Shown here one piece after another: positions 44,920-55,260 of a DNA stretch of 64,000 nt. Under the pieces are notes generated by a model. It saw only the letters and a program-made list of their open reading frames with translations. It was not told the DNA's origin and did not search any database. Position 1 is the first letter of the stretch. Every line of letters begins with the position of its first letter. The translations under genes were made by a program, and so were the position numbers. This DNA comes from DATCHW01 sp963806045 (GTDB taxonomy: Bacteria > Bacteroidota > Ignavibacteria > Tepidaquicellales > Tepidaquicellaceae), in NCBI GenBank assembly GCA_963806045.1, contig CAWDWP010000002.1, forward strand, positions 19,189 to 83,188, given 5' to 3'.

Positions 44920-45936
44920 ATGGATCTAAATATTATTTGGTTCATATTAGTAGGAATTCTTTTAACGGGTTATGCGATATTAGATGGATTTGATTTAGGT
45001 GTTGGGGCTTTACATCTATTAACTAAAAGTGATTCTGACAGGAGAATACTAATTAATTCGATAGGTCCTGTTTGGGATGGAAATGAAGTATGGCTTGTTA
45101 CTGCGGGGGGAGCATTATTTGCAGCATTTCCCGATGTGTACGCTACGGTTTTCTCAGGCTTCTATACTGCATTTATGTTATTACTCTTTGTCCTCATTTT
45201 TCGTGCTGTTGCAATTGAATTTAGAAGCAAACATCAGAGTAAACGCTGGCGATCTGCATGGGATATCTCATTCAGTATTTCAAGTATTGTGATAGCATTG
45301 TTAATGGGTGTAGCTCTCGGAAATATCATTACCGGAATACCGGTTTCGCCAAATAAAGAATTCGCAGGAAATTTTTTGAGTTTATTGAGCCCATATACTT
45401 TATTAGTCGGAATAACTTCAGTTTCACTTTTCATGATGCATGGTGCGATTTATCTTGTAATGAAAACCGAAGGGGAACTTCAGCAGAAAGTAAGGACCTG
45501 GGTTAATAATACAATTATTTTCTTCGCGATTTGTTTTGTAACTACAACTATGGCAACATTAATTTATTATCCTAATATGATTGCACATTTTAAAGATTAT
45601 CCTGTATTTTTTATTGTAGCAATAATAAATATGCTGGCAATTGCAAATATTCCGAGAGAAATTCAGCACGGAAATGAGTTTAAAGCTTTCCTTTCTTCTT
45701 CAGCCAGTATTGCATTATTGATGATATTGTTCGCAATTGGTATTTTTCCGAATCTGGTACTTTCAAATCCTAATCCGGAAAATAGCCTGAATATTTATAA
45801 CGCTGCTTCTTCGCAAAAGACATTAACAATAATGCTTATCATGGCAATTATTGGAATTCCATTTGTTCTTGCATATACCATTATTATACAGAAAATATTT
45901 AAAGGAAAAGTCAAACTTGACGAAACCAGTTATTAA
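44920..45936 (+). CDS. cydB: Cytochrome bd oxidase subunit II
   Basis: 338 aa with eight or nine membrane segments. It begins IIWFILVGILLTGYAILDGFD and GVGALHLL, and has GPVWDGNEVWLVTAGGALFAAFP, all hallmark CydB stretches; DGFDLGVGALH is nearly invariant. It pairs with CydA; no cydX or cydDC assembly genes are seen nearby. The next gene, a thioredoxin, follows after 115 bases that contain a short perfect palindrome (AAGGAA/TTCCTT near 45965-45979). Confidence 0.93.
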   Translation: MDLNIIWFILVGILLTGYAILDGFDLGVGALHLLTKSDSDRRILINSIGPVWDGNEVWLVTAGGALFAAFPDVYATVFSGFYTAFMLLLFVLIFRAVAIEFRSKHQSKRWRSAWDISFSISSIVIALLMGVALGNIITGIPVSPNKEFAGNFLSLLSPYTLLVGITSVSLFMMHGAIYLVMKTEGELQQKVRTWVNNTIIFFAICFVTTTMATLIYYPNMIAHFKDYPVFFIVAIINMLAIANIPREIQHGNEFKAFLSSSASIALLMILFAIGIFPNLVLSNPNPENSLNIYNAASSQKTLTIMLIMAIIGIPFVLAYTIIIQKIFKGKVKLDETSY

Positions 45937-46051
45937 TTGTATCGAAAGCAATAATATTGTTTTTAAGGAATTATTCCTTGATATTTAATGTTATTATAGA
46001 TAAGTTGCTATTAGCAATTAATTAATAACAAATTAAATATTAATAAAAATT

Positions 46052-46405
46052 ATGGAACATTTGACAGTAGATACTTTCAAGACGAAAGTTTTTAATTTTG
46101 AAAATAATAAAGAATGGAAATTTGAAGGTGATCTCCCTTGCATTATTGATTTTTATGCAGATTGGTGCGGACCATGTAAAATGGTAGCTCCTGTACTTGA
46201 TGAGATAGCAATAGAGTTCAAGGAACAATTAAATATTTATAAAATTGATACTGAACAAGAACAGGAATTAGCGGGAATGTTTGGTATTAAAAGTATACCA
46301 TCAATATTATTTGTACCTAAAAATGGAAAGCCTCAAATGGCAATGGGGGCAATGCCTAAAGAAGGGTTTGTTCAAGCCATTAATGAAATATTACTTGCAA
46401 ATTAA
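46052..46405 (+). CDS. trxA: Thioredoxin
   Basis: 117 aa, typical size. The active site FYADWCGPCKMVAPVLDEIA carries CGPC, and GIKSIPSILFVPKNGK holds the cis-Pro. No signal peptide, so it is cytoplasmic and reduces protein disulfides. It follows cydAB but is far enough away (115 bases) to have its own promoter. The placement next to an oxygen-consuming oxidase fits an oxygen-defence role, though thioredoxin is general. Confidence 0.93.
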   Translation: MEHLTVDTFKTKVFNFENNKEWKFEGDLPCIIDFYADWCGPCKMVAPVLDEIAIEFKEQLNIYKIDTEQEQELAGMFGIKSIPSILFVPKNGKPQMAMGAMPKEGFVQAINEILLAN

Positions 46406-46506
46406 AATAAATCCGGATTCATTTTTTGCGTATTTCAGAATTAAAATTGAGTTCGTACGATTCGGATGATAACTTATAGTATTTAACTTGGGGTTTGTAA
46501 TTATAT

Positions 46507-47400
46507 TCACTGGATACCCCGGCCTTTATCTCTGAATAAAGGCTGAGTTATCTTTATTTGTGGATGAGATTTAGCTTCTTTATATTTCTCTCGTCTTAAT
46601 TGTGTTATAATGTTAAGAGCGGAAGTATAAGAATCATCATAATTGATCCCATTTGACATTTCCTCTCGTTCTTTTAATTCCAATTCTATAGAAAAAAGAA
46701 GCTCTTCGCATGATATTTGGGCATCAATCCAGATTTCATTTGAAGGTATAAAATGATATGCAAGATCGTTGCCGCTAAAACCAAAATCCGGATATATATC
46801 CCGTCTTATATTTACACCATCAACTATCCAGATGTTTATACCATTTCTAGTTTCAAGAAATTGTCTGTAAACATTTTTCAGCTTTACCATTTCCGGCAAG
46901 TTTTCTATTTCCTGTGTTGAATCAAAATCTGTAGGAGAAACCAGTGGTATATTTGATTCATGGCTTTTCGCTAAATTAAAATAATCATTTCTCATCTTTA
47001 CCTCTATTGATAATGACGAATCGTGTGCATCAAAGTACGACATACCTGATTTATACATAAGATTTCTTTCGTTTATCTCGTGTGCTATTGTTGTTTCTAT
47101 TTCCTCGGAAGTTATGGAATTATCAACCCAGATTTCACCTTCAGGATTAAATGTATAACGTTCGGAATTACCCCCGAATAAAAATTCACCAAAAATTTTT
47201 TCCCTTACTTTAGGTCCATCTACAATCCAGATTTTAAATCCTTCACGTTCTGAATAAAGTAGGCGGTAAATACCAGAAACATTATTCGGATCTATTTTCT
47301 CTAAGACTGTTCTTTCAGGTTTATTGCATGATAAAATTTGAAATAAAATACTGACAGTTAGTATGAAAACATATATGAAAATATTTTTTCTTGTTTTCAT
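46507..47400 (-). CDS. Lipoprotein with internally duplicated domain, unknown function
   Basis: 297 aa. A lipoprotein signal ends with the lipobox ILSC (Cys 25). Two related halves follow, about residues 43-148 and 176-280: both have IYR/VYRQ, KIWIVDG or NIWIVDG, an EIW(V/I)D strand, then an ER-rich helix and a closing AKSH. Repeat 1 has AHEINERNLM with a His-Glu pair and DAHDSS; repeat 2 has EL and EE in place of the His, so one half may have lost a metal or active site. I do not recognise the family. The gene ends an apparent two-gene transcript 12 bases after the TPR lipoprotein. Confidence 0.6.
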   Translation of the reverse strand: MKTRKNIFIYVFILTVSILFQILSCNKPERTVLEKIDPNNVSGIYRLLYSEREGFKIWIVDGPKVREKIFGEFLFGGNSERYTFNPEGEIWVDNSITSEEIETTIAHEINERNLMYKSGMSYFDAHDSSLSIEVKMRNDYFNLAKSHESNIPLVSPTDFDSTQEIENLPEMVKLKNVYRQFLETRNGINIWIVDGVNIRRDIYPDFGFSGNDLAYHFIPSNEIWIDAQISCEELLFSIELELKEREEMSNGINYDDSYTSALNIITQLRREKYKEAKSHPQIKITQPLFRDKGRGIQ

Positions 47401-47412
47401 AAATCGATTTAT

Positions 47413-49869
47413 TTAGTCCTTTTTAATCGGTTCTCCAATAATATTTTCTTCTTTCTTCATTATAGTAGAATCAGTTGGGTTTTTATCGATATCAATTGGA
47501 TTATCGAGTAAATTATTTTTTAAATTCAGAGAATCCAGAGTTACTTTTGTCGTATCATTCATGATTTTAACTGAATCATTAACTATTGCAGTATCTTTTT
47601 TATGTGTGCTATCTATTGAGGTATAAAAATTAATTTTTTCTGCTAATATCGGGAAATATTCAGATTGTGGAAATTCAGAATTTAGTTTTTTATAATAATA
47701 AATCATGCTGTCTTTATTTCCGTAAATATTTTCAAAAATCCAACCTACGGTGTAAAGCGACTTAGGGTAGAAAATCGATGTTTTAAAATTGGAGATAATT
47801 GAATCTAAAATCTTAATAGATTCGCGATACTGATTTGTAAGAATCTTAGATTCGACGTCCTTGTATAATTTTTCAGCATCATCTTTAATAAATTCAACTG
47901 ATTTCAACCCGAGCATTTTTCTGGACTCATTGGCAAATACGGAATTAGGACTAATTTCAATGATCTTTTTGAATAATGTATTTGCTTCATCCAGTTTATT
48001 GGAATTCTTATACAAAGTTGCAAGAAAATAATATGCTTTCACTTTATTTTCAGAATATTGTGTATAGTCAATTGCTTTTAAAATATAATATTGAGCAGAA
48101 TCGGATCGATTTAATTCATATGTGAATAGCTCGGATAATTCCAGATATGCATTAAATTTATTTTGTTCCTTTATTTTTATATTAGCATTTTTTAATGAAT
48201 CTTCTTTTAATTGCTGTATTATTTGCAGAGAATCTTGTTTCAGCTTTTCGATAATGAGTTTAACTGAATCGGTTCCTTTTTCATTCAATATCTTAATACT
48301 ATCCTTTAGATTATTACCAATACTATCCTTTAATATATTTCCGATACTATCCTTTAATTTATTTTTAATATCATTCTTGATTTTTTCTTCATTATTATTC
48401 TTGCTTTCTATACTATCTTTCAAAGGGAAAAAACCTATTTGACCTCCACCTTTAGGATTAAGTATAGGGTTATCTTTACCCTTATTTTTTTCTAATTCTT
48501 TTTCTTTGTCAATTCCTTTTTCAATATCGATCTTCGTTTTGTATTTTTCGAGTTCATCTATTTCAGCCGGAATCTCTCCTTTTGTCGTATCATTAATCGT
48601 AGCAATCAGTGTAAAATACTTGTTAAAAGTATTTGTCCGGCTGGAAGAAAAATCAGCATAATCATTTGAAGGATTCTGTTCATTAACTTTTTTATAGCCT
48701 ATATAGGCTTTAAGATAATTATTCTCAACGTCTTCATAATGTTTAGCTAATCTGTAATATGCCTCTGCGGATGTAACAGTATTCGGGTAAGTTACTATAA
48801 TATAAAAATATTTCTCAAGAGCCTCTTTAAATTTTCGCTGGAGATGCAGATTGTTGGCAATTTCGATTTCAGCCAGTTGTCTTATTTCAGGATAATCTCT
48901 GTATTTGTAACTTAATTCGTCTAGAATTTTGAAAGCATCGGAATATTTACCTGAAACATCCAGAGCTTTTGCATAATTTAAATTAGCATAATAATTTAAG
49001 TCAAAATCTGATGAATTTTTTGAAACCATTAAGAATTCATCTGCTGTAAGTTGAGGATATAGAGCTGAATATAATCTTGCCAATAAAAACTGCTTTTCGG
49101 CTTTACTTTCATTATTTGTTGTAAGTTCAATCGATTTTTTAATATAATCTATACCGCTTTGAAAGTTTTTTTGAGAAATAAAATATAATGCAAGCTCTTG
49201 TGTAGCTTCGGATTTCAAATCAGGATTATTTGATTTTTCTATTAAGTTTTTTAAAATTGAGAATCCCTCTTCTTCTTTTTTTAATCTTAACTTGGTTTTA
49301 CCTAAATATAATGAAACCTCATCCGTGAGATTACTCTTACTTAATTTCGAAATGAATTCATCAAATTTCCTCTCCGACTGATAGAAATCCTGTAAAAAAT
49401 AATATGAGCGGCCGATTAATAAAACAGATGCATCAAGAAACCTGGAGTTTTTATTATATTGAATTATCTTTGAACACTTTGCAATTACGCTGTTTAATTT
49501 ATCTTTTATATTACTGGTTAGAGGCGGAAGTGTATATAAACTATCAAGGCGTCTATTATAATTAGCAATGACGATTGTTTTATAATCCTTCATTGCATCA
49601 TCAAAATCCTCGAGTGAGCTAAAATATTTATTGAAATAAGTGCTGAAGTTTTCATTCCGGTTTCCCATAAAAATATATGAAACGTAATCCTGGTATTCGC
49701 TGTTTAATGTAATTTCGTAATTTGGTTCCGGGTCTTCTCCAGAATTGACATTATTCTTAGACAAAGTTCTATGAGTCATATAATTACATGCGTATAATAC
49801 AAATGAGAAAGAGATAAATAAGACAAAATATGAAAATTTCTTCATTTTAATCATAATTATAAATAACAT
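47413..49869 (-). CDS. TPR-repeat lipoprotein (possible PorW/SprE-like)
   Basis: 818 aa from the upstream ATG; the ATG at residue 9 (MKKFSYFVLF) gives a cleaner lipoprotein signal ending LYAC. Residues ~100-420 are TPR-like helices (for example KNSRFLDASVLLIGRSYYF, SEAYYRLAKHYEDVE-type units), then a low-complexity Lys/Asp segment with repeated LKDSIGN units (about 500-560), then further TPR-type helices (KAYYFLATLYKNSNKLDEA). Large TPR lipoproteins of this kind include PorW/SprE of the type IX secretion system, and a T9SS substrate is encoded in this window, but the match is by architecture only. Outer-membrane-anchored on the periplasmic side is likely. Confidence 0.55.
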   Translation of the reverse strand: MLFIIMIKMKKFSYFVLFISFSFVLYACNYMTHRTLSKNNVNSGEDPEPNYEITLNSEYQDYVSYIFMGNRNENFSTYFNKYFSSLEDFDDAMKDYKTIVIANYNRRLDSLYTLPPLTSNIKDKLNSVIAKCSKIIQYNKNSRFLDASVLLIGRSYYFLQDFYQSERKFDEFISKLSKSNLTDEVSLYLGKTKLRLKKEEEGFSILKNLIEKSNNPDLKSEATQELALYFISQKNFQSGIDYIKKSIELTTNNESKAEKQFLLARLYSALYPQLTADEFLMVSKNSSDFDLNYYANLNYAKALDVSGKYSDAFKILDELSYKYRDYPEIRQLAEIEIANNLHLQRKFKEALEKYFYIIVTYPNTVTSAEAYYRLAKHYEDVENNYLKAYIGYKKVNEQNPSNDYADFSSSRTNTFNKYFTLIATINDTTKGEIPAEIDELEKYKTKIDIEKGIDKEKELEKNKGKDNPILNPKGGGQIGFFPLKDSIESKNNNEEKIKNDIKNKLKDSIGNILKDSIGNNLKDSIKILNEKGTDSVKLIIEKLKQDSLQIIQQLKEDSLKNANIKIKEQNKFNAYLELSELFTYELNRSDSAQYYILKAIDYTQYSENKVKAYYFLATLYKNSNKLDEANTLFKKIIEISPNSVFANESRKMLGLKSVEFIKDDAEKLYKDVESKILTNQYRESIKILDSIISNFKTSIFYPKSLYTVGWIFENIYGNKDSMIYYYKKLNSEFPQSEYFPILAEKINFYTSIDSTHKKDTAIVNDSVKIMNDTTKVTLDSLNLKNNLLDNPIDIDKNPTDSTIMKKEENIIGEPIKKD

Positions 49870-49973
49870 AACTATTTAAAATTTCTAAAAAAATAAACAA
49901 ATTTATTTCAATTCTTTTTAAATTGAAACTTCATTAGAGTAAAATTATATTAAAGTTTAAGAAAATAGGCTTT

Positions 49974-52421
49974 ATGAGCGAAAAAACTGATAAAAATATA
50001 GATTTGGATTTTAAAGCTTCCATCAATGATGAAGGCTCTCCTGATAAATTAATATTGAATTCATTACCTGACAGTCTTCCTGTATTACCTTTAAAAGACA
50101 TAGTTATCTTTCCATATATGATTTTTCCGATATTGGCAGGCAGGGATTCTACTATAAAAGCAATTAATAAAGCAACTGAAACCGATAAATTTATATTTCT
50201 TGTTTCTCAGATTGACCCCAAAATTGAAGAACCTTCAATCGAAAATCTTTATTCGGTCGGGACGATTGCAAAAATATTACAAGTTTTAAGGCTTCCTAAC
50301 GGATTAATTAAAGTGTTAGTTGATGGATTAGTTATTGCAAAATCAATAGAATACTCAAATAATGAATATATTACTGCTAAACTAAAAATCAGATCATTAA
50401 TATTTGAAGATAGTAATGAAATCAAAGCACTCGAAAGACGTGCTGCAACATTATTCATTAATTATATAAATTCAAATCCATCAATTCCGAAAGAAACACT
50501 TTCTGCTTTTGAAAATATTCTTGAACCTGAAAGAAAGTTGTTTTATGTTGCTTCAGCATTAAATATTGATGCTGTTAAGAAACAATTACTACTGGAGAAA
50601 GATAATTTTAAAGAACAATATTTCGAACTGCTTTATATTCTAAACTCTGAGATTGAAGTTTTGAATATTGAAAAAGATATTGATGCGAAGATTTATCAGG
50701 CTATGCAGAAAAACCAGAGAAAATTTATTGTTCAGGAACAAATAAGAATTCTACAGGATGAACTTGGAGAAAGTATTGAACTTGACCCTGATTTAATAAA
50801 GATTAAAGAATCCATAGAAAATAGCGGAATGCCGGAATCCATCATGCAAAAAGCTATGGAAGAGTTTAATAAACTTCGAAAAACACCCCAAATGTCTCCG
50901 GATTTTGGAGTTTTAAGAAATTATTTAGATTGGATGGTAAATGTTCCATGGAATAAATTTACGGATGATAATTTTGATCTTGCAAGAGCCAGGCAAATAT
51001 TGGATGAAGATCATTATGATTTGGAAAAACCTAAAGAGAGAATAATTGAATTGATAGCAGTTCTAAAGCTTCTGAAAGAAAAAGAAATTAAAAAATCGCC
51101 TAAAGGTCAAATACTGTGTCTTGTCGGTCCCCCTGGTGTGGGAAAAACTTCACTTGGGAAATCAATTGCCCGGACCCTTGATCGGAAATTTACAAGAATT
51201 TCTGTTGGAGGAATCAGAGATGAAGCAGAAATAAGAGGTCATAGGCGAACTTATATTGGATCTATGCCAGGTAAAATAATTCAGGCAATGAAAAAGACCG
51301 GAACAAGTAATCCGGTCATTTTGATTGATGAAATTGATAAGATGAGTAACGATTTTAGAGGTGATCCTTCAAGTGCAATGCTTGAAGTACTGGACCCTGA
51401 GCAGAATTATGCTTTTAATGATCATTATCTTGATGTTGATTATGATTTATCGAATGTGCTTTTCATCACCACAGCAAATATCAGGTATAATATCCCACTG
51501 CCTCTTCAGGATAGAATGGAGATTATTGAGATGCGAAGCTACCTGGATTTCGAAAAAGTTCAGATTGCACAGAGGCATATCCTGCCAAAAGAGCTGAATG
51601 AACATGGATTAGATCAAAAAGAAATAAATTTCCCGGACAAAATAATTCTCAAAATCATAAGAGAATATACAAAAGAAGCCGGTGTAAGAAATCTTGAAAG
51701 AGAAATGACCTCAATAATTAGAAAAATTGCTAAAGAAAAGGTAACGAGCAATAATTTTAAAAAAATAAAAAAAATAACGATATCTGAAAATCTCGTTGAA
51801 AAATATCTCGGAGTGCCAAAATATTTCTCACGAAAAAGAGATAAAGAAGAAAAATCTAAAATTGGAACGGTATACGGGCTTGCATGGACATCCATGGGGG
51901 GTGATATCCTGAATATTGATGTGACTGTAATGAAAGGTCAAAATAAATTAACGCTTACCGGACAGCTTGGGGATGTAATGAAGGAATCTGCTTTAGCAGG
52001 ACTATCTTTTATTAAATCAAATGCAGATGAATTTAAAATTCCTGATAATTATTTTCGTGACAAAGAAATTCATATCCATCTTCCTGAAGGAGCAATTCCT
52101 AAAGATGGACCTTCGGCAGGAATTACTATGATTATGGCTATGCTTTCTGCAATAACTAAAAATCCGATAAAAAGTGATGTTGCGATGACCGGTGAGATTA
52201 CTTTGCGAGGTAATGTACTTCCAATCGGCGGATTAAATGAAAAGTTACTCGCTGCCAAAAGAAATGGTATTAAAAAAGTTTTAATACCTAAAGATAACGA
52301 GAAAGATCTGTCGGAAGTACCCATGGATATTAAATCAGATATGGAAATTATTTTAATAGATAATGCGAAAGATGCTATTAAATATATATTCGTAAAACCT
52401 GAAGTATCATTTATAAAATAG
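49974..52421 (+). CDS. lon: Lon ATP-dependent protease
   Basis: 815 aa, full length. N-terminal LON domain (LPVLPLKDIVIFPYMIFPIL), Walker A GPPGVGKTSLGKSIA, Walker B VILIDEIDKM, and the protease domain with the catalytic Ser in PKDGPSAGITM and Lys in the NEKLLAAKRNG region. It degrades misfolded and regulatory cytoplasmic proteins. It is transcribed with dnaX, which starts 16 bases downstream. Intact frame. A small N-terminal extension (residues 1-35) precedes the LON domain. Confidence 0.96.
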   Translation: MSEKTDKNIDLDFKASINDEGSPDKLILNSLPDSLPVLPLKDIVIFPYMIFPILAGRDSTIKAINKATETDKFIFLVSQIDPKIEEPSIENLYSVGTIAKILQVLRLPNGLIKVLVDGLVIAKSIEYSNNEYITAKLKIRSLIFEDSNEIKALERRAATLFINYINSNPSIPKETLSAFENILEPERKLFYVASALNIDAVKKQLLLEKDNFKEQYFELLYILNSEIEVLNIEKDIDAKIYQAMQKNQRKFIVQEQIRILQDELGESIELDPDLIKIKESIENSGMPESIMQKAMEEFNKLRKTPQMSPDFGVLRNYLDWMVNVPWNKFTDDNFDLARARQILDEDHYDLEKPKERIIELIAVLKLLKEKEIKKSPKGQILCLVGPPGVGKTSLGKSIARTLDRKFTRISVGGIRDEAEIRGHRRTYIGSMPGKIIQAMKKTGTSNPVILIDEIDKMSNDFRGDPSSAMLEVLDPEQNYAFNDHYLDVDYDLSNVLFITTANIRYNIPLPLQDRMEIIEMRSYLDFEKVQIAQRHILPKELNEHGLDQKEINFPDKIILKIIREYTKEAGVRNLEREMTSIIRKIAKEKVTSNNFKKIKKITISENLVEKYLGVPKYFSRKRDKEEKSKIGTVYGLAWTSMGGDILNIDVTVMKGQNKLTLTGQLGDVMKESALAGLSFIKSNADEFKIPDNYFRDKEIHIHLPEGAIPKDGPSAGITMIMAMLSAITKNPIKSDVAMTGEITLRGNVLPIGGLNEKLLAAKRNGIKKVLIPKDNEKDLSEVPMDIKSDMEIILIDNAKDAIKYIFVKPEVSFIK

Positions 52422-52437
52422 ATGAAAAAGAAAATTA

Positions 52438-53733
52438 ATGACAGATTATAAAGTTTCAGCATTAAAATATAGACCTCAAAAATTTTCTGAAGTTGTTTCA
52501 CAGGAATTCGTTACGAAAACTCTAAGGAATGCTAAACTAAATAATAAAATTGCGCACTCTTATTTGTTAAGCGGGCCAAGGGGGGTCGGGAAAACAACAA
52601 TAGCCCGAATCTTTGCAAAATCTCTGAATTGCGAAAATTCTGCTGAAGGTGAACCATGTAATGAATGTGAAAGCTGCAAAGAAATAACTAAAGGAATACA
52701 TCCGGATATATTCGAACTTGATGCGGCTTCAAATCGCGGAATAGATGATGTCCGTGCTATACAGGATGCGGCAAAGTTTTACCCCATTCGTGCTAAATAT
52801 AAATTCTTCATAGTTGATGAAGTACATATGCTTACATTGCAAGCTTTTAATGCATTATTGAAAATCCTGGAAGAACCTCCTGAATATTTGATTTTTATTT
52901 TAGCAACTACTAATCCTGAAAAAATTCCACAAACAATAATCAGCAGATGCCAGAGATTTGTTCTGCATAAATTGAAAGTAAATGATATTAAATTGAAAAT
53001 TATTGAAATTGCCAAAGACCAGAAAATAAAGATTGATGATGACTCATTATTTATGATATCAAAACTTGGCGATGGTGCTTTGAGAGATGCTTTGGGAATC
53101 TTTGATATGGCTGTGTCATACTTTGGTAATAATATAAATAGCGAATCTTTAAAGGAATTATTAAATCTTCCTGATAAGGAAATTTATTTCAAGATTTCAC
53201 AAACAATTAAAAATTCTGATACAAAAGAATTATTGACTCAATTTTATGACCTGATTAATCAGGGATTCGATTTGCAAACTTATTTTAATGGTTTGATTGA
53301 ACATTTCAGAAATATTTTGATTGTTATATCATCTGGAAATAAAGATTTACTTGATGAGACCGATAATATAAAAAAGCAATACATTGAACAGTCGAATAAA
53401 TTCACCGAAGGTCAGGTATTAAGATTATTAAAAATTCTGTTCGAATCGGAAACTAGATTTAAATTTTCAAATAACCAAAACATCCTTCTTGAAACAATTC
53501 TTATAGAACTATGCCGCGTTAATAGGGAAGTAGCAGATATATCTGAAATCATCGATAACATGGAAAATCTTAAAAAAAAAACTATTAATATAAAGGGAAC
53601 AAAATCAGAACAAAGTGAAAATATTGATTTTCCCATTAAAATTGCTCCAAAGATTGGAAAAAAATCGTCAGAGAAAAGTGATATAAATAAAATGATAGAC
53701 AATTTGGGACTTGAAGAATATACAATTACATAA
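52438..53733 (+). CDS. dnaX: DNA polymerase III subunit gamma/tau
   Basis: 431 aa. GPRGVGKTTIARIFAKSLNC (Walker A), a four-Cys zinc module (CENSAEGEPCNECESC), FFIVDEVHML (Walker B), ATTNPEKIPQTIISRCQRF (sensor/arginine finger). It is the clamp-loader ATPase of the replisome. It is shorter than E. coli tau (643 aa), with only a short Lys-rich tail after domain III, so it may be a gamma-like product without the DnaB- and alpha-binding domains. No programmed-frameshift site was sought in detail; the tail has an A9 run near 53573-53581. Confidence 0.93.
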   Translation: MTDYKVSALKYRPQKFSEVVSQEFVTKTLRNAKLNNKIAHSYLLSGPRGVGKTTIARIFAKSLNCENSAEGEPCNECESCKEITKGIHPDIFELDAASNRGIDDVRAIQDAAKFYPIRAKYKFFIVDEVHMLTLQAFNALLKILEEPPEYLIFILATTNPEKIPQTIISRCQRFVLHKLKVNDIKLKIIEIAKDQKIKIDDDSLFMISKLGDGALRDALGIFDMAVSYFGNNINSESLKELLNLPDKEIYFKISQTIKNSDTKELLTQFYDLINQGFDLQTYFNGLIEHFRNILIVISSGNKDLLDETDNIKKQYIEQSNKFTEGQVLRLLKILFESETRFKFSNNQNILLETILIELCRVNREVADISEIIDNMENLKKKTINIKGTKSEQSENIDFPIKIAPKIGKKSSEKSDINKMIDNLGLEEYTIT

Positions 53734-53734
53734 A

Positions 53735-54622
53735 ATGAAATATTACGACATAAAGAACAACTTTCTAGCCATTGAAGATAAATATTCTAATTTCAAAGAT
53801 TCAAAAATTGTAATTCTTCCCATCCCATATGAGGCTACGACATCTTATGGTAAGGGAACATCAAAGGGACCTTCAGCAATATTAAAAGCGTCTCATTATG
53901 TTGAGTTTTTTGATGAAGAGCTAAAAAAAGAATTGTGCTTTGAAAAAGGAATTTGTGCTATCGAAGAAATTAAATTCTCAGGCAAAAATGGTAAAGCGGC
54001 TCTAAATATTATATATAAAAAAGTTAAAGATTTAATTAATTCAAATAAATTTGTAGTATCTCTCGGAGGTGAACATACAATATCATCGGCAATAATTCGA
54101 GCTCATCATGATTCATATGATGATATTTCAGTACTGCATTTTGATGCACATTCTGATCTTCGTGATGAATATGAAGACACAAAATATTCTCACGCTTGTT
54201 TTGCCGCCCGGGTGGCTGAATTCACATACTAATATTACGCAGGTTGGTATTCGGGCACAATGCAAAGAAGAATATGAATTTATTAAAGAAAAAGGAATTA
54301 AAACTTTCTATGCGTTTGAAATACATAACAATAAATATGGTAAGAATTGGGAAGACAAAGTTATTAGAAACTTTAAATAAAAATGTATACATAACATTTG
54401 ATGTTGATTATTTTGATCCTTCGATTATGCCATCCACCGGAACTCCTGAACCTGATGGGTTCCTAGTGGGCGGAAACAACAAAATTATTAAAGAAACTTG
54501 GATTGCAAAAAAATGTTTTAGGATTTGATATTGTAGAATTGTCTCCTGTCAAATCGAATCCATTCCCTGATTTTCTTGCTGCAAAATTAACATATAAAAT
54601 GTTAAATTATTTTGTTAAATGA
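53735..54622 (+). CDS. speB: Agmatinase/arginase-family ureohydrolase (three frameshifts)
   Basis: Reading across breaks near 54225, 54365 and 54515 (each an extra base) gives one ~295 aa protein, the usual agmatinase length. Visible motifs: YGKGTSKGPSAILKAS, VVSLGGEHTISSAI (metal His), VLHFDAHSDLRDEY (D-x-H-x-D), ITFDVDYFDPSIMPSTGTPE (D-x-D-x2-D-P), and a C-terminal FDIVELSPV. These are the Mn2+ ligands of the family. It would release urea from agmatine or a related guanidine. ATG 53735 is used because an upstream in-frame ATG overlaps dnaX. Its stop overlaps the start of the next gene. Probably intact in the organism. Confidence 0.75.
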
Positions 54623-55253
54623 ATAAAAAAAAACACGCGAAAGAAATTTCAAAAAGATTAAGTCAGGAATATCCTGATGCAAAATGCCACCTGGATTTTA
54701 ATAGTCCTTTCGAATTATTAATATCAACTGTTCTTGCAGCACAATGTACTGATGTAAGGGTGAATGCAGTAATGGTGCCGCTTTATAAAACAAAATATAA
54801 AAAGCCCGAAGATGTACTTAAAGATGGTCTGGATAATTTTCGGAATAATGTAAAATCAATTAATTTCTTCAATAATAAAACTTTAGCAATTTTTAGTATA
54901 TGCGAAGATTTGAAATCTAAAATTTAAAAGCAAAGTTCCCGGAAATATGGACGACCTGACTTCTCTTAAAGGTGTCGGGCGAAAATCAGCAAGTGTTATT
55001 TTGGGGAATTGTTTCGGAAGAAAAGATGTGATAATTGTAGATACGCATTTATCAAGAGTAACTGCAAGACTCGGATTGATTGAAAGTGATAATCCTGAAA
55101 AAATTGAATTTGAATTAAAAGAAATAATCCCCAGGAAAATCAATTCGATTTCTCGCTGAGATTGGAGAACACGGCCGTCAAATCTGCAAAGCTAAAAAAC
55201 CCGATTGTGTTAACTGTTTCTTAAATGATATTTGTCCTTCGAAAATAATATAA
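54619..55253 (+). CDS. nth: Endonuclease III (two frameshifts)
   Basis: Joined across frame breaks near 54917 and 55150 this is a ~210 aa endonuclease III. FELLISTVLAAQCTDVRVN is the N-terminal helix; LKGVGRKSASVILGN is the helix-hairpin-helix with the catalytic Lys, followed by VDTHLSRVTARLGL with the catalytic Asp; the end has ICKAKKPDCVNCFLNDIC, a C-x6-C-x2-C-x5-C [4Fe-4S] site. It removes oxidised pyrimidines. ATG at 54619 overlaps the stop of the previous gene. Both breaks are repaired by deleting one base, so a sequencing error is likely. Confidence 0.8.
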
Positions 55254-55260
55254 CTAAACA

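Noticed and set aside
45965..45979. Palindrome AAGGAA TTA TTCCTT after cydB considered as a terminator
   Set aside because: The stem is only six pairs and there is no T run; too weak to call.
48280..48370. Tandem DNA repeat considered as a mobile or regulatory element
   Set aside because: It is the coding sequence of the LKDSIGN repeats inside the TPR lipoprotein.
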